Below, one piece after another: positions 24,696 to 32,333 of a stretch of DNA of 64,000 nt. How positions within the stretch are numbered: the stretch's first letter is position 1; every line of letters starts with the position of its first letter. The notes under the pieces are model-generated. The model was not told the DNA's origin. It did not search any database and saw only the letters and a list, made by a program, of their open reading frames with translations. The stretch comes from CAVQHY01 sp963712465. Its GTDB lineage: Bacteria > Actinomycetota > Thermoleophilia > Gaiellales > Gaiellaceae. Location: assembly GCA_963712465.1 (NCBI GenBank), contig CAVQHY010000006.1, positions 186,001 through 250,000 on the forward strand, written 5' to 3'. The translations under genes and the position numbers were made by a program.

Positions 24696-25396
24696 CTCGA
24701 CGGCCCGAAACCGGAATCGCCTCCGGCACGCTGCCGGACGACGGAGTTCGCACGATGTTCGACCGGATTGCGCCCCGCTACGACGCGATGAATCGCGTGA
24801 TGACCGCAGGGCTCGACCGGAAATGGCGTGACCTCGCCGCCGCTGCCGTCGTCCGCTCCGGAGATCGTGTGCTCGACGCCTGCTGCGGCACGGGTGATCT
24901 CGCGCTCGCCTGCGAGCGCGCGGGCGGGCGAGTGACGGGGCTCGACTTCGCGCCTGCCATGCTGGCACAGGCGAGGACGAAGTCGACGTCGATCGAGTGG
25001 GTGCTCGGTGACGTGCTCGCCCTGCCCTACCCGGATGCGAGCTTCGAAGCCGCAACCGTCGGGTTCGGAGTTCGAAACGTCAGCGACCTCGAGGGCGCCT
25101 TTCGCGAGCTCGCACGCGTGCTCGTCCCCGGCGGGCGTCTCGCCTGTCTCGAGATCACGCGCCCGGAGGGGATCCTGAGGCCGTTCTTCCGGCTCTGGTT
25201 CGACGGCGCGGTGCCGATGCTCGGGAAGATGCTGCCGGGCGGCGAGGCGTACACTTATCTGCCCGCGAGCGTGAGACGGTTCCCCGGACCCCCGGACCTG
25301 GCTGCGGTGATGACGCGCGCCGGGCTCGAGCGGGTTCGCTGGCGGCGGCTCGGAGGCGGCATCGTCGCGCTCCACATGGCGGAGAAGGTGCGATGA
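24692..25396 (+). CDS. menG: Demethylmenaquinone methyltransferase (UbiE/MenG)
   Basis: 234 residues from GTG 24692, which overlaps the ubiX stop by four bases. MFDRIAPRYDAMNRVMTAGLDRKWR at the N-terminus and LDACCGTGDLALAC (SAM motif I) are diagnostic of UbiE/MenG, as are VGFGVRNVSDLEGAFRELARVL and the LPASVRRFPGPPDLA block. It performs the last methylation in menaquinone synthesis. It lies between ubiX and the polyprenyl synthase gene. Confidence 0.94.
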   Translation: MTRRPETGIASGTLPDDGVRTMFDRIAPRYDAMNRVMTAGLDRKWRDLAAAAVVRSGDRVLDACCGTGDLALACERAGGRVTGLDFAPAMLAQARTKSTSIEWVLGDVLALPYPDASFEAATVGFGVRNVSDLEGAFRELARVLVPGGRLACLEITRPEGILRPFFRLWFDGAVPMLGKMLPGGEAYTYLPASVRRFPGPPDLAAVMTRAGLERVRWRRLGGGIVALHMAEKVR

Positions 25397-26316
25397 ACAT
25401 GGCCCTGGCAACCATCCGCTCGGCACCCGGGCTCGACGCCTACCTCGGGCGCCTGGAGGCCGAGCTCGAGGAGGCGGTCGTCGCCTACCCCGGCCTCGTC
25501 GGCGAGATCGGTGCGGAGACCCTCTCCGCCGGCGGCAAGCGGCTGAGGCCCGTGCTCGTCTTCCTGGCCACGCCTCCTGAGCTTCGCGACACGCCGCGCG
25601 CCGTCGCCGGCGGCGCGGCGGTCGAGCTCGTCCACATGGCGACGCTCGTGCACGACGACCTTCTCGACGGGGCCGACCTCCGCCGCGGCCGGCCCACGGT
25701 CTGGGCCGCGTACGGCGACGAGGCGGCGAAATCGGTCGGCGACTACCTCTATGCGCGGGCCTTTTCGGCGCTCGCCGCCACCGGAGAGCTCGAGCCCGTG
25801 CAGCTTCTGGCCGACGCCTCGCTCTCGCTCGCGCGTGGCGAGGCCCTGCAGCGTCGACAGTCATTTCGGCCTGACACGACCGTCGACGACTATCTGTGCC
25901 GGTGCTCGCTGAAGACGGGGACGCTGTTCGAGGCGGCGTGTCTGCTCGGCGGCGGGAGACCCGCGCTCGCAGACTTCGGCCTCGCCCTCGGCGTCGCGTT
26001 CCAGATCGCCGACGACATCCTCGACTGCACCGGCGAGTTCGACACGACGGGCAAGGCACCGGGTGTCGACCTCCGCGACGGCACGCCGACGCTGCCGCTG
26101 ATTCTCGCGGCCCGCGAGGACGAACGCGTTCGTCGAGCTCTTGCCGGCGAGCCGGTCGACGACGCGCTCGAGCGGGTCGGCGCGACCGGTGCGCTCGCGG
26201 AGTCGCGGGCGGTGGCGCTCGAGTACGCCGCCCTCGCCAGAGCAGCGCTCGACGGGGAGCCGGACCGGGAGTCGCTCGAGGCCCTCACACACGCCGTCGT
26301 CGATCGGGAGGCGTGA
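25393..26316 (+). CDS. Polyprenyl diphosphate synthase (menaquinone side chain)
   Basis: 307 residues. Both Asp-rich motifs are present: DDLLD at 88-92 with the following RRGRPTVW, and DDILD at 207-211 in FQIADDILDCTG. GGKRLRP (48-53) binds the isopentenyl diphosphate. It makes the trans-polyprenyl tail later joined to the naphthoquinone head. It is embedded between menG and mqnE, with four-base and one-base overlaps, so it is clearly part of the quinone operon. Chain length cannot be read from the sequence. Confidence 0.93.
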   Translation: MNMALATIRSAPGLDAYLGRLEAELEEAVVAYPGLVGEIGAETLSAGGKRLRPVLVFLATPPELRDTPRAVAGGAAVELVHMATLVHDDLLDGADLRRGRPTVWAAYGDEAAKSVGDYLYARAFSALAATGELEPVQLLADASLSLARGEALQRRQSFRPDTTVDDYLCRCSLKTGTLFEAACLLGGGRPALADFGLALGVAFQIADDILDCTGEFDTTGKAPGVDLRDGTPTLPLILAAREDERVRRALAGEPVDDALERVGATGALAESRAVALEYAALARAALDGEPDRESLEALTHAVVDREA

Positions 26317-27428
26317 TGGCGACCGCCACGCGTGCAGGGCTCGACTCGATTCGCGAGAAGGTGGAGGCGAACGAGCGCCTGGACTTCGAGGACGGGCTCA
26401 TGCTGATGGAGTCCGACGACCTGCTCGAGCTCGGGCTGCTCGCCGACGCCGCGCGTATTCGCCGCGGGGGAAGCGACGACGTCTACTTCGTGCAGAACCT
26501 CTACCTGAACCAGACGAACGTCTGCCGGGTGAAGTGCAAGTTCTGCGCCTTCGCGCAGACCCAGAAGCAGGAGGGCGCCTACACGATCTCGACGCAGGAG
26601 CTCGTGGAGGACGCGCTGCGCCAGCGCGAGCTGACCGGTTTCACCGAGATCCACATGGTCAACGGCGAGAACCCACACGTGGGCTTCGACTTCTACCTGG
26701 ACACGGTGCGGGCGCTCCACGACGCGATGCCCGACGTGCACCTGAAGCTGTACACGGCGTCGGAGATCCACCACATGACGAAGCTGTCCGGGCTCACCCA
26801 CGAGGAGGTCCTGCGCGAGCTGCGGTCGGCGGGCCTCGGCTCGCTCCCGGGCGGCGGCGCGGAGATCTTCGCCGACCGCGTGCGCCGGCTGATCGCGCCC
26901 GGGAAGGAGCACCCCGACTTCTGGTTTCTCACCCATGACACCGCGCACCGACTCGGCATTCCGACGCACTGCACGATGCTCTACGGGCACGTCGAGACGT
27001 ACGAGGAGCGGGTCGACCACCTGCTCCGCCTCCGCGAGCAGCAGGATCGAACGGGCGGGTTCCTCGCCTTCATCCCGCTTGCCTTCCATCCCGAGAACAC
27101 CGTCTTCGAGCGCCGCGGCTGGACGTTCTCGGCGGGCTCCGACGACCTGAAGATGATCGCGGTATCGAGACTCCTGCTCGACAACATTCCGAACGTCAAG
27201 GCCTACTGGATCATGATGGGGATGCCGCTCGCCGCCGTCGCGCTCCATTTCGGCGCCAACGACGTGCAGGGCACCGTCGTCCGCGAGCAGATCTTCCATG
27301 CGGCCGGAGCCGTGACCGAGACCGAGCAGAAGGTCGAGGAGCTCGTCCGGTTCGTACGGGACGCGGGGCGGGTGCCCGTCCAGCGCGACACGCTCTACGC
27401 GGAGGTTCGGCGGTGGGACAAACGATGA
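26316..27428 (+). CDS. mqnE: Aminodeoxyfutalosine synthase
   Basis: 370 residues. A radical-SAM enzyme that condenses the MqnA product with SAM-derived adenosyl radical to give 6-amino-6-deoxyfutalosine. The cluster cysteines are C70, C74 and C77 in NVCRVKCKFCAF. LPGGGAEIF, HRLGIPTHCTMLYGHVET and AFIPLAFHP separate it from MqnC. The start at ATG 26316 shares one base with the previous stop (TGATG). A four-base overlap links it to mqnA. Confidence 0.95.
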   Translation: MATATRAGLDSIREKVEANERLDFEDGLMLMESDDLLELGLLADAARIRRGGSDDVYFVQNLYLNQTNVCRVKCKFCAFAQTQKQEGAYTISTQELVEDALRQRELTGFTEIHMVNGENPHVGFDFYLDTVRALHDAMPDVHLKLYTASEIHHMTKLSGLTHEEVLRELRSAGLGSLPGGGAEIFADRVRRLIAPGKEHPDFWFLTHDTAHRLGIPTHCTMLYGHVETYEERVDHLLRLREQQDRTGGFLAFIPLAFHPENTVFERRGWTFSAGSDDLKMIAVSRLLLDNIPNVKAYWIMMGMPLAAVALHFGANDVQGTVVREQIFHAAGAVTETEQKVEELVRFVRDAGRVPVQRDTLYAEVRRWDKR

Positions 27429-28201
27429 CCTCGCCGAGGCTCAGGCTCGGTCGCATCTCCTACGTCAACATGGCGCCGCTCTTCTTTCGCCTCGAGGCGG
27501 ACGTGGAAGAGATCACCGGGGTTCCGACCGAGCTGAACGCGAAGCTCCTGGACGGCGACGTCGACCTGGCGCCGATCTCCTCGATCGAGTACGCGCGCAA
27601 CGCGGAGCGGCTTCGCGTCCTCCCGCGGATCTGCGTCTCCTCCGAGGGCGCCGTCGACTCGATCCAGCTCGTGTCGCGGGCCCCGCTGTCGCGCATCCGG
27701 TCCGTTGCCGTGACGCCTGAGAGCGCCACGTCGGCCGTCCTGACTCGGGTGCTGCTTCCGGACGCAGAGCAGGTTCCGCTCGGCGTCGATGCTGACGCAA
27801 AGCTCCTGATCGGCGACGCGGCGCTCCAGAGCGTCTTCGAGGATCCCACGCCCCATTACGACCTCGGTCGCCTGTGGCTCGAGAGGACGGGCCTGCCCAT
27901 GGTGTACGCGGTGTTCGCGTGCCCCGACCCGCCGCCGGCGGGGGTGGCGGAGCTCGAGGACGTGCTGCTCTCGGCGCATCGCCTCGCCCGCGCCGAGCCC
28001 GAGCGGCTCGCGCGCGAGGCGAGCAACCTCTACGGCTACCCGCCCGGATTCCTCGCGCGCTACTTCGAGAAGCTCGAGTACCGCTTCGGCCCGCGCGAGC
28101 GCGCGGGGCTGCTGACGTTCTTCGAGCTCGCCAAGGAGGTCGGCGAGCTCGAGCGCGTTCCCGAGCTCCGGTTCCTCGCCACCGACCCGGTGATCGTGTG
28201 A
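27425..28201 (+). CDS. mqnA: Chorismate dehydratase
   Basis: 258 residues. First enzyme of the futalosine pathway, converting chorismate to 3-enolpyruvylbenzoate. It has a periplasmic-binding-protein-like fold with RISYVNMAPLFF at the N-terminus, LAPISSIEYARN, ALQSVFEDP (family form GDxAL) and GYPPGFLARYFEKLEYRFG near the end. ATG 27425 overlaps the mqnE stop (ATGA); a GTG four codons earlier is less likely. The stop overlaps mqnC by four bases. Confidence 0.94.
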   Translation: MTSPRLRLGRISYVNMAPLFFRLEADVEEITGVPTELNAKLLDGDVDLAPISSIEYARNAERLRVLPRICVSSEGAVDSIQLVSRAPLSRIRSVAVTPESATSAVLTRVLLPDAEQVPLGVDADAKLLIGDAALQSVFEDPTPHYDLGRLWLERTGLPMVYAVFACPDPPPAGVAELEDVLLSAHRLARAEPERLAREASNLYGYPPGFLARYFEKLEYRFGPRERAGLLTFFELAKEVGELERVPELRFLATDPVIV

Positions 28202-29307
28202 GCGTCACGGCTCCGGAGACGCGCACAGTGGCTCGAGTGCTCGACCGGGCGCTCGCCGGCGAGCGGATCTCCGACGTCGACGCGCTCACCCTCCTGGCCA
28301 GCCGCGACCTCGTCGCGGTCGGGCGTGCCGCCGACGAGCTGCGCGGGCGCAGGGTCGATCCGTCCAAGGTCACGTTCATCGTCGACCGGAACCTCAACTA
28401 CACGAACATCTGCCACACCGACTGCGACTTCTGCGCCTTCTACCGCAGCCCGGGCGACACCCGCGAGGGCTACCTCCTCCCCAAGCCGGTGATCTTCAGG
28501 AAGATCGAGGAGACGCTCGCCCTCGGCGGCACGGCGCTCCTGATGCAGGGCGGGCACCACCCCGACCTCGGCATCGACTACTACGAGGATCTCTTCCGCT
28601 CGATCAAGTCCCGCTACGTCATCCACCTGCACGCGCTCTCGCCGCCCGAGGTCCAGCACATCGCGCGGCGGTCCCGCCTCACGATCCCCGCGACGCTGAC
28701 GCGACTTCGCGACGCCGGGTTGGACTCCCTCCCCGGCGGCGGCGGGGAGATCCTCGTCGACCGCGTCCGCGACATCATCTCGCCGAAGAAGACCAACTCG
28801 GCCGAATGGCTGGGCGTCATGCGCGAGGCTCACCGGCTCGGCATCTCGACGACGGCGACGATGATGTACGGCCACGTCGAGACGGTCGCCGAACGGGTCG
28901 AGCACATGCGCAGGGTCCGCGAGCTCCAGGACGAGCTGCACGGGTTCCGCGCCTTCATCTCGTGGACGTTCCAGTCGGACGGGAATCGCCTGGCCGACCG
29001 GGTTCCACGCGAGACGATGCCGACGTCCTTCGACTATCTCCTCACGCAGGCCGTCAGCCGGATCTACCTCGACAACGTCGACCACATCCAGTCGAGCTGG
29101 GTGACGCAGGGCATGAAGGTGGGCCAGGTCGCCCTGGCGTTCGGGGCCGACGACATGGGCTCGATCATGATCGAGGAGAACGTCGTCTCCGCCGCCGGAA
29201 CGACGCACCGGGCGACGACGGACGACTTCGTCCGCGCGATCCGCGCGCTCGGCAAGACCCCGGTGCAGCGCGACACCCTGTACCGCGAGGTCAGGGTCTG
29301 GAACTAG
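28198..29307 (+). CDS. mqnC: Cyclic dehypoxanthine futalosine synthase
   Basis: 369 residues from GTG 28198. A radical-SAM enzyme that cyclises dehypoxanthine futalosine. Cluster cysteines C72, C76 and C79 lie in NICHTDCDFCAFYR; LMQGGHHPDLGIDYYEDLF, LPGGGGEILVDRVR and TTATMMYGHVET are MqnC-specific. mqnB and mqnD, needed to complete the route, are not in the window. The 3' end overlaps the convergent gene by 17 bases. Confidence 0.95.
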   Translation: MSVTAPETRTVARVLDRALAGERISDVDALTLLASRDLVAVGRAADELRGRRVDPSKVTFIVDRNLNYTNICHTDCDFCAFYRSPGDTREGYLLPKPVIFRKIEETLALGGTALLMQGGHHPDLGIDYYEDLFRSIKSRYVIHLHALSPPEVQHIARRSRLTIPATLTRLRDAGLDSLPGGGGEILVDRVRDIISPKKTNSAEWLGVMREAHRLGISTTATMMYGHVETVAERVEHMRRVRELQDELHGFRAFISWTFQSDGNRLADRVPRETMPTSFDYLLTQAVSRIYLDNVDHIQSSWVTQGMKVGQVALAFGADDMGSIMIEENVVSAAGTTHRATTDDFVRAIRALGKTPVQRDTLYREVRVWN

Positions 29308-30070
29308 CCGAGACCCTCGACCAAATGGAGGGCTCGAGCCCGAGGTCGTAGCGCAGGCCGGCCGCGCAGCCGCCGTTCTGGTAGACGGTTCGGCCGTAGG
29401 CCGTGTCGTAGTCGGCGAACCGGAGCGCGCCGAGGTCGCGTCCGTATCCGTCTGGCGCGCCCAGGCGCCGGCCGACCATCTCTGTCAGCTGCATCGCGTA
29501 GCACTCCGCGATCCCCTCCGACCGGATGCCGGAGGCGTGCATCGTCTCGTGGGCGAGGACGTCGAGCGCCGTCGCCGCGGCCGTGGTCCGCGGCCGTTCG
29601 TGGCCGAACGCGATCCGGTCGAGCTGCTCGCAGACGGACGGCGAGAGGTTGACCACCCGTCGCCGCCCCTCGACGTAGCCTGCCCACCGGGAGAAGCTGG
29701 GGATCCCGGCGGCCCGGAACGCCGCCGCGAGCGCCTGCCAGTCCGGCCGGCTCCAGCAGACGACGAGAGCGTGTCTCGGTCGCGCGCGGAGGTCTCTCCC
29801 GGAGACGAAGCCCGCCAGTGCAGTGGCGACCTGTCCGTACACAGGATCGATCCGGCTCTTGCCCACGTTGCCGGTGGCGATCGGCAGGCAGAACTCGGGG
29901 CTCGTGCCCCCGAGAACGGCGCCTGCGTCGAGCCGTACGAGCGCCGCGCGGCAGCGACTGTCCTGCGCGCGCTCGACGAGCGCCGCGCTCGAGCCGCCGC
30001 CGATGCCCGCCGTGGCGGCGATGATCGCCGCGAGCACGCCGATCCCGCAAATCTGTGTTCGTGTCCCCAT
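29291..30070 (-). CDS. Exported protein with an HExxH zinc-peptidase-like motif
   Basis: 259 residues. An N-terminal hydrophobic segment (about 7-30) suggests export or anchoring. HETMH at 174-178 followed by SEGIAECYAMQ (Glu 186) matches the gluzincin-like pattern HExxH...E, and six cysteines may form disulfides. A metalloprotease is possible, but the rest resembles no family I know; in some relatives the motif serves only a structural role. It is divergent from the BTAD regulator at 30163, and the 92 bp between them hold three 11-bp-spaced direct repeats, so it may be under that regulator's control. Confidence 0.65.
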   Translation of the reverse strand: MGTRTQICGIGVLAAIIAATAGIGGGSSAALVERAQDSRCRAALVRLDAGAVLGGTSPEFCLPIATGNVGKSRIDPVYGQVATALAGFVSGRDLRARPRHALVVCWSRPDWQALAAAFRAAGIPSFSRWAGYVEGRRRVVNLSPSVCEQLDRIAFGHERPRTTAAATALDVLAHETMHASGIRSEGIAECYAMQLTEMVGRRLGAPDGYGRDLGALRFADYDTAYGRTVYQNGGCAAGLRYDLGLEPSIWSRVSASSRP

Positions 30071-30090
30071 GAGGGGGACGCTCCGCCCGG

Positions 30091-30121
30091 CCCGTAACGG
30101 GCCCGTAACGCGTGCGCAACG
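30091..30121. promoter_or_regulatory. Three direct repeats with 11-bp spacing, candidate BTAD/SARP-type binding site
   Basis: CCCGTAACG at 30091 and 30102, and TGCGCAACG at 30113, are each 11 bp apart, i.e. on one face of the helix. SARP/BTAD regulators bind direct repeats with this spacing. A -10-like TAGCGT (30138) and a strong AGGGAGGGG ribosome site follow before ATG 30163. Confidence 0.5.
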
Positions 30122-30162
30122 CCTCTGCGCCGCCTGCTAGCGTCCGCTGCCAGGGAGGGGCG

Positions 30163-31779
30163 ATGGAGTTTCGGGTGCTCGGGCCGCTCGAGGTGTGGGA
30201 CGGCGATCGGCCGATCGACCTGAGCGGCGCGAAGCAGCTGGCTCTTCTCGCCGTTCTCCTCCTCCACGCGAACGAGGTCGTCTCGAGCGACCGCCTGATC
30301 GACGAGCTGTGGGGTGGGGAGTCTCCCGGCAGCGGCACGGCCGCGCTCCGCGTGCGCGTCTCCCAGCTTCGCAAGGCGCTTCCGGGCGACGTGATCGTCA
30401 CGCGGCCTCCCGGCTATCTGATCCGGATCGGCGCCAACGAGCTCGACCTGCACCGGTTCGAGCGGCTTGCCGAGGACGGGACGCGTGCGCTCGACGAGGG
30501 CGATGCGGCCGGCGCCGCCGGCCTGCTTCGGCGCGCTCTGGCCCTCTGGCGCGGCCCCGCCCTCGTCGAGTTCGCGTACGAGAGCTTCGCCCGGCAGGCG
30601 ATCGGTCGCCTCGAGGAGGTCCGGCTTGCCGTCCTCGAGCGTCGCGTCGAGGCAGATCTCGCCCTCGGGCGCCACGCAGAGCTCGTCGGCGAGCTCGAGG
30701 GGCTTGTCGCCGAGCACCCGCTGCGCGAGCGGCCGCGGGGCCAGCTCATGCTGGCGCTCTACCGCTCGGGACGGCAGGCGGAGGCGCTCGAGGCATACCG
30801 GCAGGCCCGCGATCACCTGGTCGGCCAGCTCGGGATCGAGCCCGGCCCGGCGCTTAAGGAGCTCGAGCAGGCGATCCTCAGGCAGGATCCGAGCCTCGTC
30901 GGCGGCAAGCAAGGCGCCGGCCTGCCCGCCGGCGAGATGAAGCAGGCGGAGCGGGCGCTCCTCGTCGCCGTGCTCGACGACGAGGCCCTCGAGTCGCTGC
31001 TCGAGCTCGCCGAGGCGCTTGCCCGCACGCCGCCACGGGAGGTGATCGTGGCTCGACTCCCTGCCGATGCGGGCGAGCTCGCCGCGGTCACGGCCCGGCT
31101 CCACACGCGCGGCGACGAGCTGGCCGAGCGTGGCGTCATCGCCCGCGTAGCGGTGTTCACCTCGACGAGCCTCGGGGTCGATCTCGTCCGGCTGTCGAGC
31201 GAGCAGGACGTCGATCTCGTGCTCCTCGACGCCCCGGCGAGCCTTCTCGACGACGGTCGGGCCGACGGCGACCTGGCCGACGTGCTCGCGGACGCGCCCT
31301 GCGATGTCGCGTTGCTCTTCGAGCGCGCCCGGGGCATGGGCTCGAGCGTGCTCGTGCCCTTCGGGGGCCTCGAGCACGACTGGGCCGCGGTCGAGCTCGG
31401 AGCCTGGGTCGCGCGGGCTCGAGGCGCGCCACTACGCCTCGTCGGCGTCGCGTCCGCTCCTAGGGCAGGCAAGCGAGACGCGAGCCGGCTCCTCTCCCAC
31501 GCGTCGCTCGCGGTTCAGCGGGCGCTCGGCGTTGTGGCCGAGCCGCTCCTCGTACCGCCCGGCGAGGAGGGAATCGTCGCGGCGAGCGCCGATGCCGGCC
31601 TGCTCGTCGTCGGGCTTTCGGCCAGATGGCGCCGTGAGGGGCTCGGGTCCACCCGACTGGCGCTTGCACGGCAGGCACGCTCGCCCGTGCTCCTCGTGCG
31701 GCGCGGTCTCCGGCCGGGGGGCCTCGCGCCGCGGGAGGGGCGGACGCGCTTCACGTGGTCGGTGCGGGCCGGCGGCTGA
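30163..31779 (+). CDS. BTAD/SARP-type transcriptional regulator fused to tandem universal-stress-protein-like domains
   Basis: 538 residues. Residues 1-92 are an OmpR-like winged helix (MEFRVLGPLEVWDGD...GAKQLALLAVLLL...VSQLRKAL), and 95-240 a bacterial transcriptional activation domain (LHRFERLAEDG...LLRRALALWRG...LVAEHPLRERPRGQLMLALYRSGRQAEAL). This is the SARP core. The remaining ~280 residues form two alpha/beta units (starting near 262 and 386, the second with SSVLVPFGG, LLVVGLS and SPVLLVRRG) that resemble UspA domains. Such a pair could sense ATP or another nucleotide. ATG 30163 follows AGGGAGGGG; the reading frame further upstream is not used. Confidence 0.85.
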   Translation: MEFRVLGPLEVWDGDRPIDLSGAKQLALLAVLLLHANEVVSSDRLIDELWGGESPGSGTAALRVRVSQLRKALPGDVIVTRPPGYLIRIGANELDLHRFERLAEDGTRALDEGDAAGAAGLLRRALALWRGPALVEFAYESFARQAIGRLEEVRLAVLERRVEADLALGRHAELVGELEGLVAEHPLRERPRGQLMLALYRSGRQAEALEAYRQARDHLVGQLGIEPGPALKELEQAILRQDPSLVGGKQGAGLPAGEMKQAERALLVAVLDDEALESLLELAEALARTPPREVIVARLPADAGELAAVTARLHTRGDELAERGVIARVAVFTSTSLGVDLVRLSSEQDVDLVLLDAPASLLDDGRADGDLADVLADAPCDVALLFERARGMGSSVLVPFGGLEHDWAAVELGAWVARARGAPLRLVGVASAPRAGKRDASRLLSHASLAVQRALGVVAEPLLVPPGEEGIVAASADAGLLVVGLSARWRREGLGSTRLALARQARSPVLLVRRGLRPGGLAPREGRTRFTWSVRAGG

Positions 31780-31817
31780 AGAGGCGCGGCGTGTTGTCGT
31801 GTCGGGCGCTGGCCTCG

Positions 31818-31823
31818 TATAGT
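31818..31823 (+). promoter_or_regulatory. -10 element TATAGT, leaderless type
   Basis: TATAGT with six bases to ATG 31830, the beginning of the broken cNMP-binding gene. Confidence 0.5.
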
Positions 31824-31829
31824 CGCCCC

Positions 31830-32237
31830 ATGCTCGACGTCGCCGAGGTGGTCGCTCGGCAACCCCGTGCTTCGCGGAGCTCGACCGGGAGAGCTCGAGC
31901 GGGTCGCCACCGCGTTCTCGGAGCACTACTTTCCCCGCGGGGTCGCACATCGTTCGCGAGGGCGATCGAGGCGCGCGCGCCCTCGCCTTCTTCGTGATCA
32001 CCGAAGGAATGGTCGTCGTCGACGACGGGCGGAACGGAGGTGAGGCGCTGCGGGCCGGGTGACCACATCGGCGAGATCGGGCTGCTCGAGGACGTCCCGC
32101 GCACGGCGACGGTGACCGCCGAGACCGGCGTGCGCTGCCTCGGCCTCTCGGCGTGGGACTTCCGGGCCCTGGTCGACGAGCGTCCCGAGCTCGGCGCGAA
32201 GTTGACCGCGTCCGCACAGGCTCGCCGCAGCGGCTGA
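31830..32237 (+). pseudogene. Cyclic-nucleotide-binding-domain protein broken by three single-base insertions
   Basis: Read in pieces, the region encodes one cNMP-binding domain of ~135 residues. It begins MLDVAEV, continues in the next frame as LGNPVLRG..LERVATAFSEHYFP, shifts again at CCCC (31933-31936) to AGSHIVREGDRGARALAFFVITEGMVVVDD, and shifts a third time at GGG (32027-32029) to EVRRCGPGDHIGEIGLLEDVPRTATV and the end. GEIGLLEDVPRTATV is the phosphate-binding cassette. Removing one base at each site restores a perfect domain. Either a recent pseudogene or homopolymer errors in the assembly. It has no DNA-binding domain. Confidence 0.75.
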
Positions 32238-32263
32238 GCGCGGGCAAGAGCCGGCCACACGGA

Positions 32264-32292
32264 GCGTAAGGAGCCTGTAAGCGCGACGTTTC
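32264..32292. promoter_or_regulatory. 11-bp-spaced GTAA repeats upstream of the glycosidase gene
   Basis: GCGTAAG and CTGTAAG are exactly 11 bp apart (GTAA at 32266 and 32277), with a weaker third copy (GACGTTT) at the same phase. The core matches the repeats before the BTAD regulator. No TANNNT -10 follows, as expected of an activator-dependent promoter. Confidence 0.4.
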
Positions 32293-32333
32293 CGACTTGC
32301 GCGTCGTGTTCGTGTCTGCTTCCTTGGAGGGCC

